Source: Symbiodinium natans
Taxonomy: Eukaryota > Sar > Dinophyceae > Suessiales > Symbiodiniaceae
Assembly: GCA_905221605.1 (NCBI GenBank)
Contig: CAJNDS010002111.1
Span: 374,565 to 438,564, forward strand
Reading direction: 5' to 3'
DNA length: 64,000 nt
Below, one piece after another: positions 12,501 to 24,840 of the stretch. Made by a program: the position numbers and the translations under genes. Numbering within the stretch: the stretch's first letter is position 1; every line of letters begins with the position of its first letter. Below the pieces are notes generated by a model. It searched no databases, was not told where the DNA came from, and was given only the letters and a program-made list of their open reading frames with translations.

Positions 12501-15500
12501 GCATCGAGTTCAAGGGGACAGTTCTTGACACCTCACTGTTGAAGTCGGAACACCCAAACCAGCCCAGATCCGGCTCTCAAACACACAGGCAACAGGCACT
12601 GAAACTCAAAATCCAACCAACACTAAGCTTTCCAGTTAAACCATGCATTCTACGCAGCGGGCTCGTCACAGGCTTGGGGCAATCCACCGATTTTAAGTGG
12701 TGACGACTTATATCGGTGCAGGGTTCCGGTGGCAATCCGAGGGCTTAGGCTAAGGCTCAATGATTCCAGGCTTTAAGCACGTGGGGCTCAATTCAGAATT
12801 CAAGGGCTTGGCTGCGTTTAAGGGCTTGAGGGCTAAAGGGCTTCAGGTGTTCTGGGTTTCAAGTTTAAGGTGTTTTGGCCTTGGCGTGGGAGTGTCATCA
12901 TAGAAACCGTCATCATGGGCATACCTCGAACGTTGTTGTTGGCGGGTTCTGGGGCATGGTCCTTGCAGCAAACAGAGCAGGCTCCTGTGGCTCGGCCTCT
13001 GCAGACGAATTCTCTAGTCTCCCTCAACAACTTCTGAACAGAAAAGCCCCAGCAGAGACATGGCGGATCCAAAAAAGAAATTGGGTCAAGCGGCCAGTGC
13101 CCCGTGCGGCCCGTCCGGATGATCCTCTGCAGCTGGTTGGTCTTGACCCACACGATCTCCTCGATCCTGCGAAGATTGCAGACACCAACAGCTGGAGGAT
13201 AGGGTTTACGGTTTAGGGTTTAGGGTTGAGGGTTGAGGGTTGAGGGTTTAGGGTTTAGCGTTTAGGGTTTACAGTAGGGTTTAGGGTTTAGGGTTTGGGT
13301 TTAGCGTTTAGGGTTTAGGGTTTAGGGTTTAGGGTTTAGGGCTTAGGGTTTAGGGTTTAGGGTTTAGGGTTTAGGGATGCCTTTTCGAAGACTGTTAGTC
13401 AGAATGCTGGGATAAACTCCTGCAGCCTTAAACCCTACGCAACTTGGAGCCGCAGGGCCCCAAACACCCAAGCCAACCCTGAGATCCTAAGCCCCTTCTT
13501 ATACAACCCTAAACTCATTATTATGTAACTGAGATCCTAAACCCCTTATTTTATAACTGAGATCCTAAAGCACTTATTACATAACCCGAAGCCGCAAACA
13601 TTCTCCGCCCCGGCCTCTTGTAGCCCCAGAGGCGAAAACACTCCCGGGCCAGCTCCATGGCCTTCCGGAGACGTTGGGCTTTTCCGAGAGCACCCCATAC
13701 CCTTGAAAACAAACAAGGGGTTCAGGGTCTAGGGTTTAGGGTTACTTGAAGTATGGGGTACTGTCGATTTTAGCCCTTTTTGCAGACAGGGTTGCTCTAG
13801 GTTGGGCCCCAGGGTGTCTTTCGCCGAGGGTCTGGGGTCTAGACGGGCTGAGGGTTGCAGCTCAGGGCGGTGGAGCTTCAGCCGCCTTTGACCTACCAGA
13901 TTCAGGGCTTAGGGTAGTGGAGCTTGGCAGATGTTCTTGTACCATTCCTGCAACTCACCGCCCTTGGCCATCACAGGCACAGGAACTGTACTTGTACTTC
14001 TTCTCCACGGCTTTGGCTATAAGATTGGGTTTAGGAGGCTGCGCGGTCTGGGCATCATCGATTGCCCGGCTGGTCTTCGGAGACGCAGGCGCCGGCTACG
14101 GTCAGAACTTTCTACCCTTGACCCCTAAACCCTAAACCCTAAACCCTAACATCCCTAAACCCCGCACCCCCTCAGTCAGCCGAGGGCTGCACTCGGCCAG
14201 TGACCCACAGGAAGATCATCCTTGGTTTAGGCTCTGGGGTTTCAAGGGGATCTCAGAAGCACAGTCCTTCACAGAGTCTGGGACTTCATGCCTCCCGAGA
14301 TTCCCAAACTTGCGCTTGCAGAAGCTCAGGAGCCACCGAAAACCTCGAAGAAAACGAGGTCGCGGCCCATCCTCGTGGATGTCGCCGATGTTGAGATTCT
14401 TCACCTCTTCGTCGGTCAACGTCCCGTAGGGCCTGGAGAGCGGGCGCAAAGAGGGGCGCTGCAGCTGCAATCTCAAGAGTAGTCATCAAAATAGTGCTGA
14501 CGAAGGGGTCTCGGGCAATACAGCGGGGATGAAGGATGTCTTGGAATGAACCTCTTGACCCCGGCAGCCATACACGCCCCCACGAAACCAGGCCTCGGCT
14601 TACACGCTGGGAGGGGTGCAGTTCTGGCACTCGTACCAGCACTGGTACTGGTACTACCCTAAACCCATACACCCTACACCCATCTACACCCCAAAGATTC
14701 CAATCAGGTGGGAGCTCTTTATGAGGCTTTTCGTGCTTCGAGGGCTTCTGGAGGATGATATTCTTGCAGAGCTGAAAGGGTTGAGAGTGCTTAGGGACCT
14801 GTGAGCCAAAAACTCCCCCAAGCCCTGACGTGGTCTCTGGGCCGCGGACAGCTCCATGTGAATGTCCCAAGGCGGGTCGGCCATCACGACGCTTATTAAG
14901 CCTGCCCAGGGAGCGGAGCGGGCACGGTTTGTGGGTTCAGGGCTCTTGGAGGTTAGGGAGGCCCGGAGCAGCCCTTTCTCGAGGTCTGCTGTGAAGTTCA
15001 GATTTCGGTTTTTGGGGTGACAAGCTTAGAACCTAAAGCAGCAATAAGGATCCCAAGCACACGTGAACCTTGAAGCTCATTAAGTTCAGCTTTAAAACCT
15101 CGGGCAACCTACAGACTACCCTTCAGGAACTGAGCTTTGCTCGGTGGCTTTCTTTATCCCGCAGAGTCGCTGTAACTATACTCCCCTTAGAACCTTAATT
15201 TAAAGGAATATGTCAATCTCCTCTTGGGTTTTATATACACAAAAATGAAAATAATTCCCAAGGGGCATATAGGTAATAGCACGTGACACGAGCCAGAGCC
15301 CAGCCGCCTTTGAAGATGGACAGCGGAAACGAGCGCAGGTCGCAGTGTATCCACTGCCTGGGGGTTACATGCACGTAAACTTGGGGGCATGTGGGGCCTT
15401 ACAAGGGAAGGCAGCAAACAAACCCCAAAACCCAAGACCCAAAACACCCGAAGCCATGCTTTTTGGACTCCTCTTGGGAAAAACAACATGAGCAGTCGCC

Positions 15501-17788
15501 CCCTAACCCTCAAATCACCTCAAAGCGCACCCGACCCTCTGCAAAAGCACAACACTTCTGTGTTCAGGACCTTCTAAACCTTAAGTTGCCACATTGAGGA
15601 AACCAGACTATTTACTCTATATTCCTAGAATGCTGATTCGTTTCAAGGTTCCTCAGCAACAACCCAGATCTTAGGGCCCCGTCGCGGGGAGGTCCATGCC
15701 CTTCATGACCAGCTCGTTGATGCGTTTCGTGTCCGTCCCGCGGTTCTGGACACCTTTGGATGCTCTCATTTTCAAGAAGAAAACGAGCAATACCCACAAT
15801 TGCAATAATTGTGTAAAATGATGATGGTTCTCTTACTGAACGATGTCAGAAAGCATGGGCACTGCTTAACTGTGGACATGCCAGTGCGGCTGGTAGGGCC
15901 TCGGTTCTTCTAACTTCGGACCCTTTGACGAAAGATCGCACAACAAGGTGCCCTCATTTAATGCGACTCCTCTTCCGTGCTCCAGGGCTTGTAGGGTTTA
16001 GGGTTTAGGGTATAGGGCATAGGGGTTTGGGGCTCGTGATTGCGGGCTCAAGGTCAAGCCGGGTCGGTGGCCGCACTCATTGAGGTATTTGGTCTGGTCC
16101 ACCGTCAGGTCCAGCCTGACAGGGCCCGGAATTCGATGGACTTTCGCGTTTAGTCTAGTTCGTGGGCTCGAAACTCTACACCCTTGAAACCAAATGCTGG
16201 GAGTAGCCGGGGCATTCAAGGAGCCAGGGTTGGGGAGCTCAGAGTTTGGGATCCAAGGCCTCAGGAGTTTGAGGGGGGGAAAAGGGGGGGAAGAGGCTTG
16301 GGATTTTCGAGCTTGGAAGGTGTTGGGAGAACTGTTTGGCAGGTCTTGCTCCGCTCTGCTGTCCAGGTGCTTTCGAACAGAAACCCAAAAATGGTAGGGC
16401 TTGGGGTTTAAGGTACGAACAACTGCTCCCATGTAACATGCACCACATTGAAGACGCTTGGCAGAGGCGGGGGGGATTGGGGTTTCAGGTTCCAACGAAC
16501 TATTCCCATGTAAAAATGTAAGGCTTTGAAAATACTTGGCAGACACCGGGCTTGCGTTGCTGAGGCCCAGGGCGCGTAGTGCACATACTTGCACTTCTCG
16601 ATGTGCCTGCCTCTGATCACCAGAGTTGGACGCAGCGAGTTGCAACACCACGGTTAGGGAGAAACCCTAAACCCTAAACCCCCTAAGCCCTAAACTCTAA
16701 GCCCACAACCCAGTCCCCACAGAGGTCTGGGAATTCCCAACGCGTCTCCTTGCGCTTGGGGAGCGATATTATGAAAGTTTAAGAGCATGATGCTACCTCT
16801 AGAACCAGCCCTTAAACCCAACACCCAAACAGAATAAGCCCCTTGGGTCATGCCTTTGGGGCTTTCTCACTTTCGGGGGCACTACAAAGGTTCAGGGTTT
16901 GATTTTCTGAGCGTACTGGACTCCTGGGTTTACGGTTTAGGCTTACTCCTGCTACACGCCCCATTGCCGAGGCCGGAACACGTGTCCAGATACGAACAAT
17001 CGCCCAGCCTGCATGCAAGTGCCACAAGGGGCACAGGGCTTAGAGGTTTCGGGGCAGCGCATGCAACTGGACATGACGAGTGCTTCTGGCAACCTGCGGC
17101 ATCTTTACCCAACTGAGGCTCATTAAAGCTCCAAGCCCTCACCCAGAATCCTTCACCAACCCTAAACCCAACCCTGGCCACCCCATGGCTTGGCTTGGGT
17201 TTTCGGTTCAGGGCCTTTAAGACACTAAACCCTAAACCCTAAAGCCTAAACCCTAAGCCTTTTTGGAAGGCCCAGAGCTTATGGTTGGGATGCTCCACCT
17301 TCGGGCAGCTGCCCCCCCCCGGCCCCGTGTGTTAAGTCCCTCTCTTTTTCTGTTCGTGTAGCTGGGGTGGGAACATCCCAACTTGAGGGTTCAGGGTTTA
17401 GGGTTTAGGGTCGAGGGTTGAGGGTTGAGGGTTGAGGGTTTAGGGTTTAGGGTTTAGGGTTTACGGTTGAGGGTTTAGGGTTTAGGGTTTAGGGTTTAGG
17501 AAAGGGGATTCTGCTACATGGCCTCTATGTTGGGTCTCGGGCTTCGGGCTTCGGGCTTCGGGTCTAGGGTACCTACCCAAAATCCAAAATTCACAATCCA
17601 GAGCCCGAAACCTTTTGCCTCAACCGAACCGGAACCCTAGTGCAGTGTCCTAAACCCCCCCACACGCCCCCCCAACACCACCCCCAAGCCCCAAAAAAGC
17701 CCCTCATAAAGGCCCCTCACAGAGAATCCTGAGGTCGCGTCGACTCGTCCGTCCAGGGCTTGATGATCTTCTTGAAATGGATCTTGGC
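9577..17788 (-). CDS. METTL3: METTL3/MTA-like N6-adenosine mRNA methyltransferase catalytic subunit, multi-exon, partial
   Basis: This is the MT-A70 family enzyme that makes N6-methyladenosine in mRNA, using SAM, as part of the METTL3-METTL14 writer complex. I joined 16 minus-strand exons: 17742-17788, 16980-17008, 16574-16610, 15308-15357, 14850-14901, 14367-14432, 14193-14220, 13615-13661, 13095-13166, 12439-12461, 11922-11958, 11229-11250, 10908-10961, 10676-10715, 10034-10073, 9577-9624. All phases agree and total 692 nt, about 230 residues. In order they give HFKKII, a CCCH finger (LDTCRHIEKCKYVHY), QWIHCD, the catalytic DPPW motif (MADPPWDIHMEL, exon 14850-14901), FLWVTGR, WVKTNQLQRIIRTGRTGHW, NHSKEHC, LVGIKGNP, EVRETSRKPDEIY, KLELFG, RPHNVHDNW and NQLDGVRL. 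The match is closer to plant MTA than to animal METTL3, by memory. The N-terminal leader and the last C-terminal exon were not found, and a linker exon between 16574 and 15357 is possible. Introns contain TTTAGGG arrays and a MITE. Confidence 0.9.
11765..11850. repeat. Interstitial CCCTAAA array inside a METTL3-like intron
   Basis: About a dozen near-perfect CCCTAAA units lie in the intron between the exons at 11922-11958 and 11229-11250. The array orientation is opposite to the arrays at 11976-12065 and 13200-13377. It is followed by a G run and an ATATT-flanked G-rich segment (11851-11895), which looks partly complementary to the sequence just before the array (about 11680-11760), so array and flanks may form a foldback. 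Confidence 0.85.
11976..12065. repeat. Interstitial TTTAGGG array inside a METTL3-like intron
   Basis: This is a run of near-perfect TTTAGGG heptamers in the intron between micro-exons 12439-12461 and 11922-11958. The nearest exon is only about 18 bases away. In the transcript it would read as CCCUAAA. Confidence 0.9.
12187..12263. repeat. Dispersed ~75-bp repeat family, copy 1
   Basis: The sequence carries the shared words ACCCCC, AAAATAGACCCCC, GTAGGA and GGACCCCAATAGGG in fixed order. Related copies are at about 22391-22470 (reverse), 27052-27118, 31915-31975 (reverse) and 32015-32092 (reverse). The copies are diverged but align over most of their length. No coding capacity is seen, and it lies within a METTL3-like intron here. 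Confidence 0.5.
13200..13377. repeat. Interstitial TTTAGGG array inside a METTL3-like intron
   Basis: About 25 TTTAGGG-type units, including TTGAGGG and TTTAGCG variants, fill most of the intron between exons 13615-13661 and 13095-13166. The array starts about 34 bases upstream, in gene sense, of the exon encoding WVKTNQLQRII. Confidence 0.9.
15181..15267. mobile_element. MITE-like element, copy 2 (about 87 bp)
   Basis: It has the same CTCCCCTTAGAACCTTAAT start and ATTCCCAAGGGGCA end as the copy at 3287-3374, with an AT-rich core. It lies in the METTL3-like intron between exons 15308-15357 and 14850-14901, about 40 bases from the former. Confidence 0.55.
17388..17500. repeat. Interstitial TTTAGGG/TTGAGGG array
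   Basis: TTTAGGG units are interspersed with a block of TTGAGGG units. The array sits in the intron between the METTL3-like exons at 17742-17788 and 16980-17008. Confidence 0.85.
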
Positions 17789-20700
17789 CTCTCAACTCAG
17801 GGTTGGGGGTTCTTGGCCTCAGCTCAGGGTTGGGTTTTTTTTTGGGGGGGGTTTAGGGGGTTTGGGGGGTTTAGGCGGTTTAGGGGGTTTAGGGGCGCAG
17901 GATGGGTTTAGGGATTAGGGCATGTACAGTAGGTTCTTATAGGTTTTTTGGGACTGGTGCTTTGGAGGGAAGCCTTGCTGAATCTGGTTGGTTTGGACCA
18001 GGTTCGAAGGTGCAGAACGTCGGAGTTTGAGGGTCGCCGGCCTAGTGTGGGCTTTGGGGGTGTGAGGTGTTTGAGGCCAAGGTCCAGGCGCAGGCCGAGA
18101 TGGACCCAGTTGATGCGCCTGAGCAAAGGCAAGCAGAAGGACGAGGTGACCCGGACCTTTCAAAGACTGCGCCACACCCTGCAAGTCCCAAAACCCTAAG
18201 CCCTAACTAATCTGAACAACTTGAGAAGCATCACGAGTAGCACGAACCTTCCTCGGACTTGCCCCGGAACTTGCCCAGCTCAAGAGCCCAGGTAACAAGG
18301 ACCATGAATGGTCATGAATGCACGAAGGATTTGAGATTTGAAGCTTAGGGCCTGGGCCTCACGGCCGGAAACGCCCGACGACCCACCCTAGCACCCTGGT
18401 ATCTGCTCTGCGTCTGCGTGGCGGCAGTCGGCACGACTGCCGTGGGCGCAGAACTGGGCCATGTTGCGCGTCCTCGGGAGTTTTGGGGCGTCAGCTTAAA
18501 ATGGACTTTGACTAAAACTATGGGCCCTCCTCCTTGCAGCTTCGAGTGCCAAAAAGAGGCCTTTCATCTAGAACACACGGCACGGCTGTTGGGTAGGGCA
18601 TCTTAACCCCAAAAGCCTTAAGCAAAACAGACCCTAGCCCGGGCCAGTTAATTCATGCATTTGCGCTCACGTTTCTAGGGCTCAGGGATGTTCGTGTGCA
18701 GGGTTTAGACTACTTTGGGTTCAGGTGTTGGGATGCAGGAATTTAGCGCATCACACATGTAACACCAGAGATATCTACACGTGAACCTTCAAGTGAAACC
18801 CAAGTGTCACACATGCGTATTAGTACATAGCCCCGCCATTTTAGCGACTGTTCGGACATTTCCGTTGCGGAGGTTGCTTGTGAAAAGTGCCCAAGCTCAT
18901 GTCAGCAAGTCCCTGCATAAGCCCCGATTTGGGACCTTCGAAGCCGATGTTCTGACGGCCAGAAGCTGCGAAAAAACACACACCACTTAAAACTCGAACA
19001 AAAACCTCGCAAATTCCAAAGAAAGCCCACCCGAAACTCGCCATCAAACCGGACCCCGATAGTCATCCTTGTATAGTATAGATAGAACTTGGGTTTCGGG
19101 GGGGAGGGTGTTTTGTATTTTCGTGATTTGCAGGTTGTTCCACATTGTTCGGGGAACCCATACATAGAATATTTGGTACCCGTACATAGAATATTTGCGG
19201 GATCATGTTTAAGACAGCTTCTAGGCACCCGATTGAGGGTGGCTCTTGGCGTCTTGGTTTCTTGGCCCTCGCGTTTTGTTAGAGTGGCTTCTTGAAACCT
19301 CTTCTCTCATCTCTTGGCGTGGCGTCCTCTTAGGGTGGTTCCCAAGCCTTCCGGAGTGCTGTTGTACTTCCAAGGGGCTGAGGGAGTGGAGGAACAATAT
19401 GGATGCTTTTGATGCGATCACCACCATGGACAGAATCTCGTCTCACTTCTCTCAGCAGCCACGTCTGGGTGCTTATCTTGGCCCCTAAACAAAATTTATC
19501 TATCGTTTTGGGAACCTGGGAAGTATTCTGTCTATGGTTTTGGAAACGGTGGTCCTTTTTTTTTGGGTTGGGATTTCAAGCCTTCTGCCTACCTGAGGAT
19601 GCCTAGAAGCCTTACACCCTAAACGGGCAGCCCTGAGGTGCCAGCTTGTTCATGAACTTCTGCGCCGTAAGGCCTGGTGCCGAAGTAGGTTTAGGGTTTA
19701 GGGTTCAGGGTTTAGGGTTTAGGGTTCAGGGTTCAGGGTTTAAAGTTTAGAGTTTAGGGTTTTGGGGGGGGGGATTCTGTTTGGCGCTTGCGGTTGAGGG
19801 CGAGTCCAGGCCGCAAGGGTGTTGCACACTATTGCAGTCGAAAGCAAATGTGAGATGTGCCACAATTTGCAGTTGACTGGCTGTTTCTAAAGCTCGCACA
19901 CCACAACAATCAGAACTGGTGGCTCCAGCCAAAGTTCGTCGAAGCTTCTGTTTGAGCTGCTGTAGATGAATTTCGGCGTGCGCGTAGGCACAATAACCAG
20001 GCCATCGCCGAAAGAGGGCCTGATCTGATCTTGAAAGTTGTTTGATCTCAAGAAAACCCCCGAGTCTCGTCTAAGGAATGATAGCCGGCACTCAAGGTGG
20101 TACTGGATTTCTCTCAGAAGTTTTCCTCAGATGGACTGGGTCTCGAACTCGGGCTATGCCACTGAGGGTCATTTTGAAGGGCGAATGGTCTGGAGCAATT
20201 GCTGGCGAGAACCTGTGCTTCCATCCATTCATTGCCCCTACCTGTAGCCCCGAATGCCACGTCACTAGCTGGCCGGCCAGTAATCGTCAGACGACCATGC
20301 TCAGGAAACACCAAAACGGCTCGCTGGAAAAAGGAAGCTGATCACCCATTCATACGGCGCACAAGCGCACAAGCTGATAGCAAATTTGGGTATGCCCTTC
20401 GAGGCCGTCCTTGACAAAGTAGAAACATGAGAAAACAACCTTCCGAAACGAAACCAAGAAGCACCGAAAAATTGTTCGGAGTAATTACCAATAGTATTTC
20501 GCTCATGGTCCTCTATAAGTATACGATAACAAGCCCACAAACCCTAAACCCCAAACCCTAGACCCAAAACCCTGTTCCAATCACTAAGGCCCCTACGGTA
20601 GCCCCACAGAACTTGGCTCAACCGAGCTCTCCTTCCTAGGAACCTTCTTTTACCTTGATCCTAAGCCCACACATTTAGGGCTTAGGTTTTAGGGTTTAGG

Positions 20701-23700
20701 GTTTATGGTTTCGGGTTTAGGGTTTCGGGTTTAGGGTTCAGGGTTTAGGGCTCGGGGTTTAGGGTTCAAGGTTTCCACATCAAGTCTAGGGGCCACCAGA
20801 CACTTGGAGTTGGGAGTGGCTGTATGGTTGAGCTATCCAAAGCCCTAAAACCCCTTAAAGCCTACAAGCTTGAGACCAGAACCCTAACCCTAGAAACCCT
20901 AAGCCCTCAACCCGAAACCCTAAACCCCTAAACCCTAAACCCGACACCCTAAACCCTAAACCTCGAAACCCTAAACCCTAAAACCCTAAGCAGACCTGAC
21001 TCCGAGCTCCCGGCTTTGCCGCGCTGTCGGCTCGGCAAGCAGCTGGCGGAGCTCGTCACCCGCATCGATCAGCTGCCGCCTCGTTGGAGAAAAGGGGCCG
21101 GCTGGGATAAATAGGGTTCAGGGTTTAGGGTTTAGGGTTTGGGGTTTAGGGTTTAGGGTTTATCCTCCCGCAAGTCTGAACGTGTCGCGCTTGAACAGGG
21201 GCGAGGGTCAGAAAAATCATGAAAATCCCCGCAACCACTTGCTTAAAGCCCCTCAACCCGAAGCCCCCAGACCCTAAGCCCTAAAACCTGAACCCTCAAC
21301 CCTAAACCCAGGGTTTAAGTTTTGGGGCTCTGGGGGCCTCAGAAACCCTGATCCCCTAGTCGGAAAGGCCGGGTATTTTCAGGTTCCACCATTTGTCCCG
21401 GGAATGAAGCATCTCCAGGGCTTTGAGTTTAGGATTTGGGGGTTTGAGGGTTTAGGGTTTTGGGGTATGCTTGGGAGGGGTATTGAATTCTACAACTCAG
21501 CTCCCGGCTGACGCGCTGTGGGTGCCTGGAGCAAGTCCTCCACCTCTTGGCCACTCTTGTGGAAAGTGGGCGCTTAGGGTTTTTGGCGCAAGGTCGAGCA
21601 GGATTCGGAAGGCAGGGTTTTGGGGTATATTATGAGTATATAGAAGCCACTTGGGGTACCCGCAACCATAATAAACGTACTTTTACCAAAATAGAGACCC
21701 ATACGGCTCAGACTCTAGATCAACGCCAAATAGGGTTTTGGCCTTCCAGGTCAAGATTTGAGGTTTAGGGTGGTTAGCGAGGCCAGATGGATGCGCAAAG
21801 CCTCCTGAACCCAGCCACGATCCCAGAACTGCTTGAACTCCAAAACCAACGTGGGCGGTGATTCGGAATGAACCTGGCCCCATGAAGCACTGTGAACCGG
21901 CAGAACCAAGCACGGAAAAGGAAGCTTTCACCAGCAAGACCCACAAAAGGATCTTGTCGGAAGCCTTCAAAACCCTGTACACAACATTGAACCTAGCTTG
22001 GGATGTTCCCCTTTGTACTATAATCCGTACTAAGGACTGTATACATCCCAAAACCTAGCTAGACACGAGAACTCAGAGAACTCAGCGCTGCACGCTCACT
22101 TCGCCCGCACTGGCTCGAGGACTTCGACCACCACTGCCCTGTAAGTTGCAGTTGAGCATTTACTCACTTATTGCGTGTTTTTTCCTGCTTCTTGTTTTCT
22201 CTTTCCGAGAGGCCCTCTGTGGAGGGCCCCAGGAGGATGCCAAACCCAGTGGGCAGACTGGCCAAAACGCCGCTGTTTCGCGTCCACTTCGATGCCTGCG
22301 CTGTTCGCAAGAAGGCAGTCGAAGAGGTCGCGCCGCCGGACGCATAGTCCTGGAGCGCTGTCTTGTGGGCTGGCTCATTGGGGGGTTTCCGGAAAGTACA
22401 GGTACCTAATTGGGGTGCTTATTCTAAGGGAGTCCTACGACTTGGGGGTCTATTTTCGGGGTCCCCTTTTTTCTTCAACCCCCAGTGGGGTCTACGCCCT
22501 CTTCCGGGGAGCTCTTGGGTCCATCAGTCTTGACCCCTCAAGGGCCTGGGCAGCAAACGGAACCAAAGCATCCGAGTGCTCCACGACGTTCACACGAGCG
22601 CGTTTCGCCTCAAAGAGGCCAGTTGAGCCCCAGGGCGGGTTGAGGGTTTCGGATTTTGGGTGAAGAGAAACTGCGCTCGAATGAAACTGTTTCAACGCTT
22701 CGTGGGGTTCGGCAATCCCGAATCTCCCAGTTGAACCCAAGTGTTCGGATAAAATCGAGGAGCGTCCCCTCCCAATATCTAGCCAGGGCTCTACGTTTTA
22801 TTGGCTAGGGTTTAGGGTTGGTTTATAACCAAAAACCCAGTCCCGCAATGCAACTCAACCGTCAAAACGTATTACCAGGACTCCGTCTCGCCCCTCACAC
22901 CCTAGCTAAAGATGGGCTTGACACTGCCTGTAAACTCCCGCGCCCCGCAGCCCATCGTGACTCTCGGCTGTGCTTTTCGGAGGATCTTCGCAGGGCTCTC
23001 GGGGGTTTGGGACATTCAGGTTCTGTGCCCCTTGGATCCAACAGGGTCAATCCTTTCCCTGAAAGGGCCCTGGATAGAAGCTTCGAAGGTGAGGCTTCTT
23101 AGGGTTTGGGGTTTGGGGTTTGGGGTTTAGGGTTTAGGGTTTAGGGTTTAGGGTTTAGGCTTTAGGCTTTAGGGTAGAAGCTTCCGGGTTTGATGGTTGT
23201 GGGGTTTGGGGCCCGCGCTCGAGAACTGCCAGAGCCATTTGTGGGCTCGTTCGCCAGCAACACCGAGGCGATCCTTCCCACGGAGTTGGGGGGGACTTTT
23301 AATGCGTGAAAAATTTTAAAAGGGGTTTAGGGCAGTTGTTTAGGGTAACCAGCCAATGAAATCCTATTGTAACACTCAGCATGGAACAAAGCAGCCGCTC
23401 TGTTGCCAAGCCGACCTCGCAACCTCCCCCCAACGAGGCGTACTGGCCGTGCGCTTTCCCACTTGGGGGGGGGCGAAGGATTGGCGGCGACTCGTGGCTC
23501 TTCATTCCACAGAGGCCGCTGGCGAGGGACCCTTCGCAGCCTTCTGGCCGGTGAGCCTGCTGAAATACCCTTCAGCGTCTGTGCAGGTACCAGGCGTACC
23601 AGGCCTGAGGGCCCTGAAGATGCGCACGTGGAGGGAACTAGAACTTTGGGGGGTTTGGGGGTGTGGTTGTTTCGGGCTTCAGTGATTGGACACGGCTGCT

Positions 23701-24017
23701 CAGAGTTCCAGGACCATTTCAATCAAAAGAATTCGCCAGCACTGTTTGCCTGCGAAAACCGAAAACAACAAAACACGGCCGGAGCCCTAAACAACCCATA
23801 GAGCAACTGATAACTCTAAAAGCCCGATAACTCTAAAAGCCCGAAACCCCAATCACTAAACCCAGGGTTCATTTGTGGTTCCGAGTTTGAGGCAGTTTAG
23901 GTTTCCGGGGCAACCCGCAATCTGAAAACTTCTCAAGACGCTTCGGCACAAACACTTCGACAGCACTATGGGGACGCGGCTGACGAGGATCTGCTTCCAC
24001 AATCAGCACGTCGTCTG

Positions 24018-24077
<60 letters not shown>
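24018..24077. repeat. (GA)n microsatellite
   Basis: An uninterrupted GA tract of about 28-29 repeats. The Ser/Leu-repeat ORFs crossing it on the minus strand are artefacts. Confidence 0.95.
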
Positions 24078-24079
<2 letters not shown>

Positions 24080-24609
24080 TTGGCGATGACTCTGCCAGCT
24101 TGGGGCGGAGGGCTTGGGGCATGGGAATTTGATTGTGGCGCCATTCAGACTGTTCAGCTGCTTTGTCAGGAGTCAGGATGTGCGGATGTGTGCCATTTGT
24201 GGCCTGGGGTTTGGGCACGGTGGGGGAGCCAGTAGGTTGACGATTCAGCCGCCTGGCCTAAAGCCTGAGATTTGTAGGAGGATAGAGGAGTGAGCCTTGC
24301 CCAAGAAAGTAAGAATGCAAGAGCCTGCAGGCTTTGCACTGCGACCGACAATTCCTGGCCCCCAAGCCCCAAGACAGTGACTGGGAAGCAGCAGACTCTA
24401 AAGAAGCAAGAACGCCAGCCAACCTTAAGCCCAGAGCCCCCTGACCCCATCACGAAGGCACCCGAACGCTTGGGCCGTAGGGCTGGGGCTTCAAACCCTA
24501 ACCCTAAACCCTAAACCCTAAACTCTAAGGATCTTCTTAGACTTTAGGGCTTAGGACATCAGCACAGCGGCGCTGGCCGCATCCTCCAGCACCTGGAAGA
24601 TGCAGTTGA

Positions 24610-24840
24610 GGGCTAAGGGTTTAGGGTTTAGGGTTTAGAGGTTAGGGTTTAGGGTTTAGGGTTTAGGGTTTAGGGTTTAGGGCTTAGGGTTTAGGGTTTA
24701 GGGTTTAGGGTTTAGGGTTTAGGGTTTAGGGTTTAGGGTTTAGGGTTTAGGGTTTAGGGTTTAGGGTTTAGGGTTTAGGGTTTAGGGTTTAGGGTTTAGG
24801 CTTTTGTCTTTAGTTTAGGGTTTAGGGTTTAGGGTTTAGG
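24610..24840. repeat. Long interstitial TTTAGGG array
   Basis: About 30 TTTAGGG units, mostly perfect, with one interruption near 24800. This is one of the longest arrays in the window. It is flanked by unique sequence on both sides, so it is interstitial and not a chromosome end. Confidence 0.95.

Noticed and set aside
14286-14870. A 194-residue minus-strand ORF
   Set aside because: It covers METTL3-like exons in the wrong frame plus introns. The conserved residues fall in two other frames joined by splicing.
24610-24840. Chromosome end (true telomere)
   Set aside because: Unique sequence flanks the array on both sides, and arrays occur in both orientations throughout the window.
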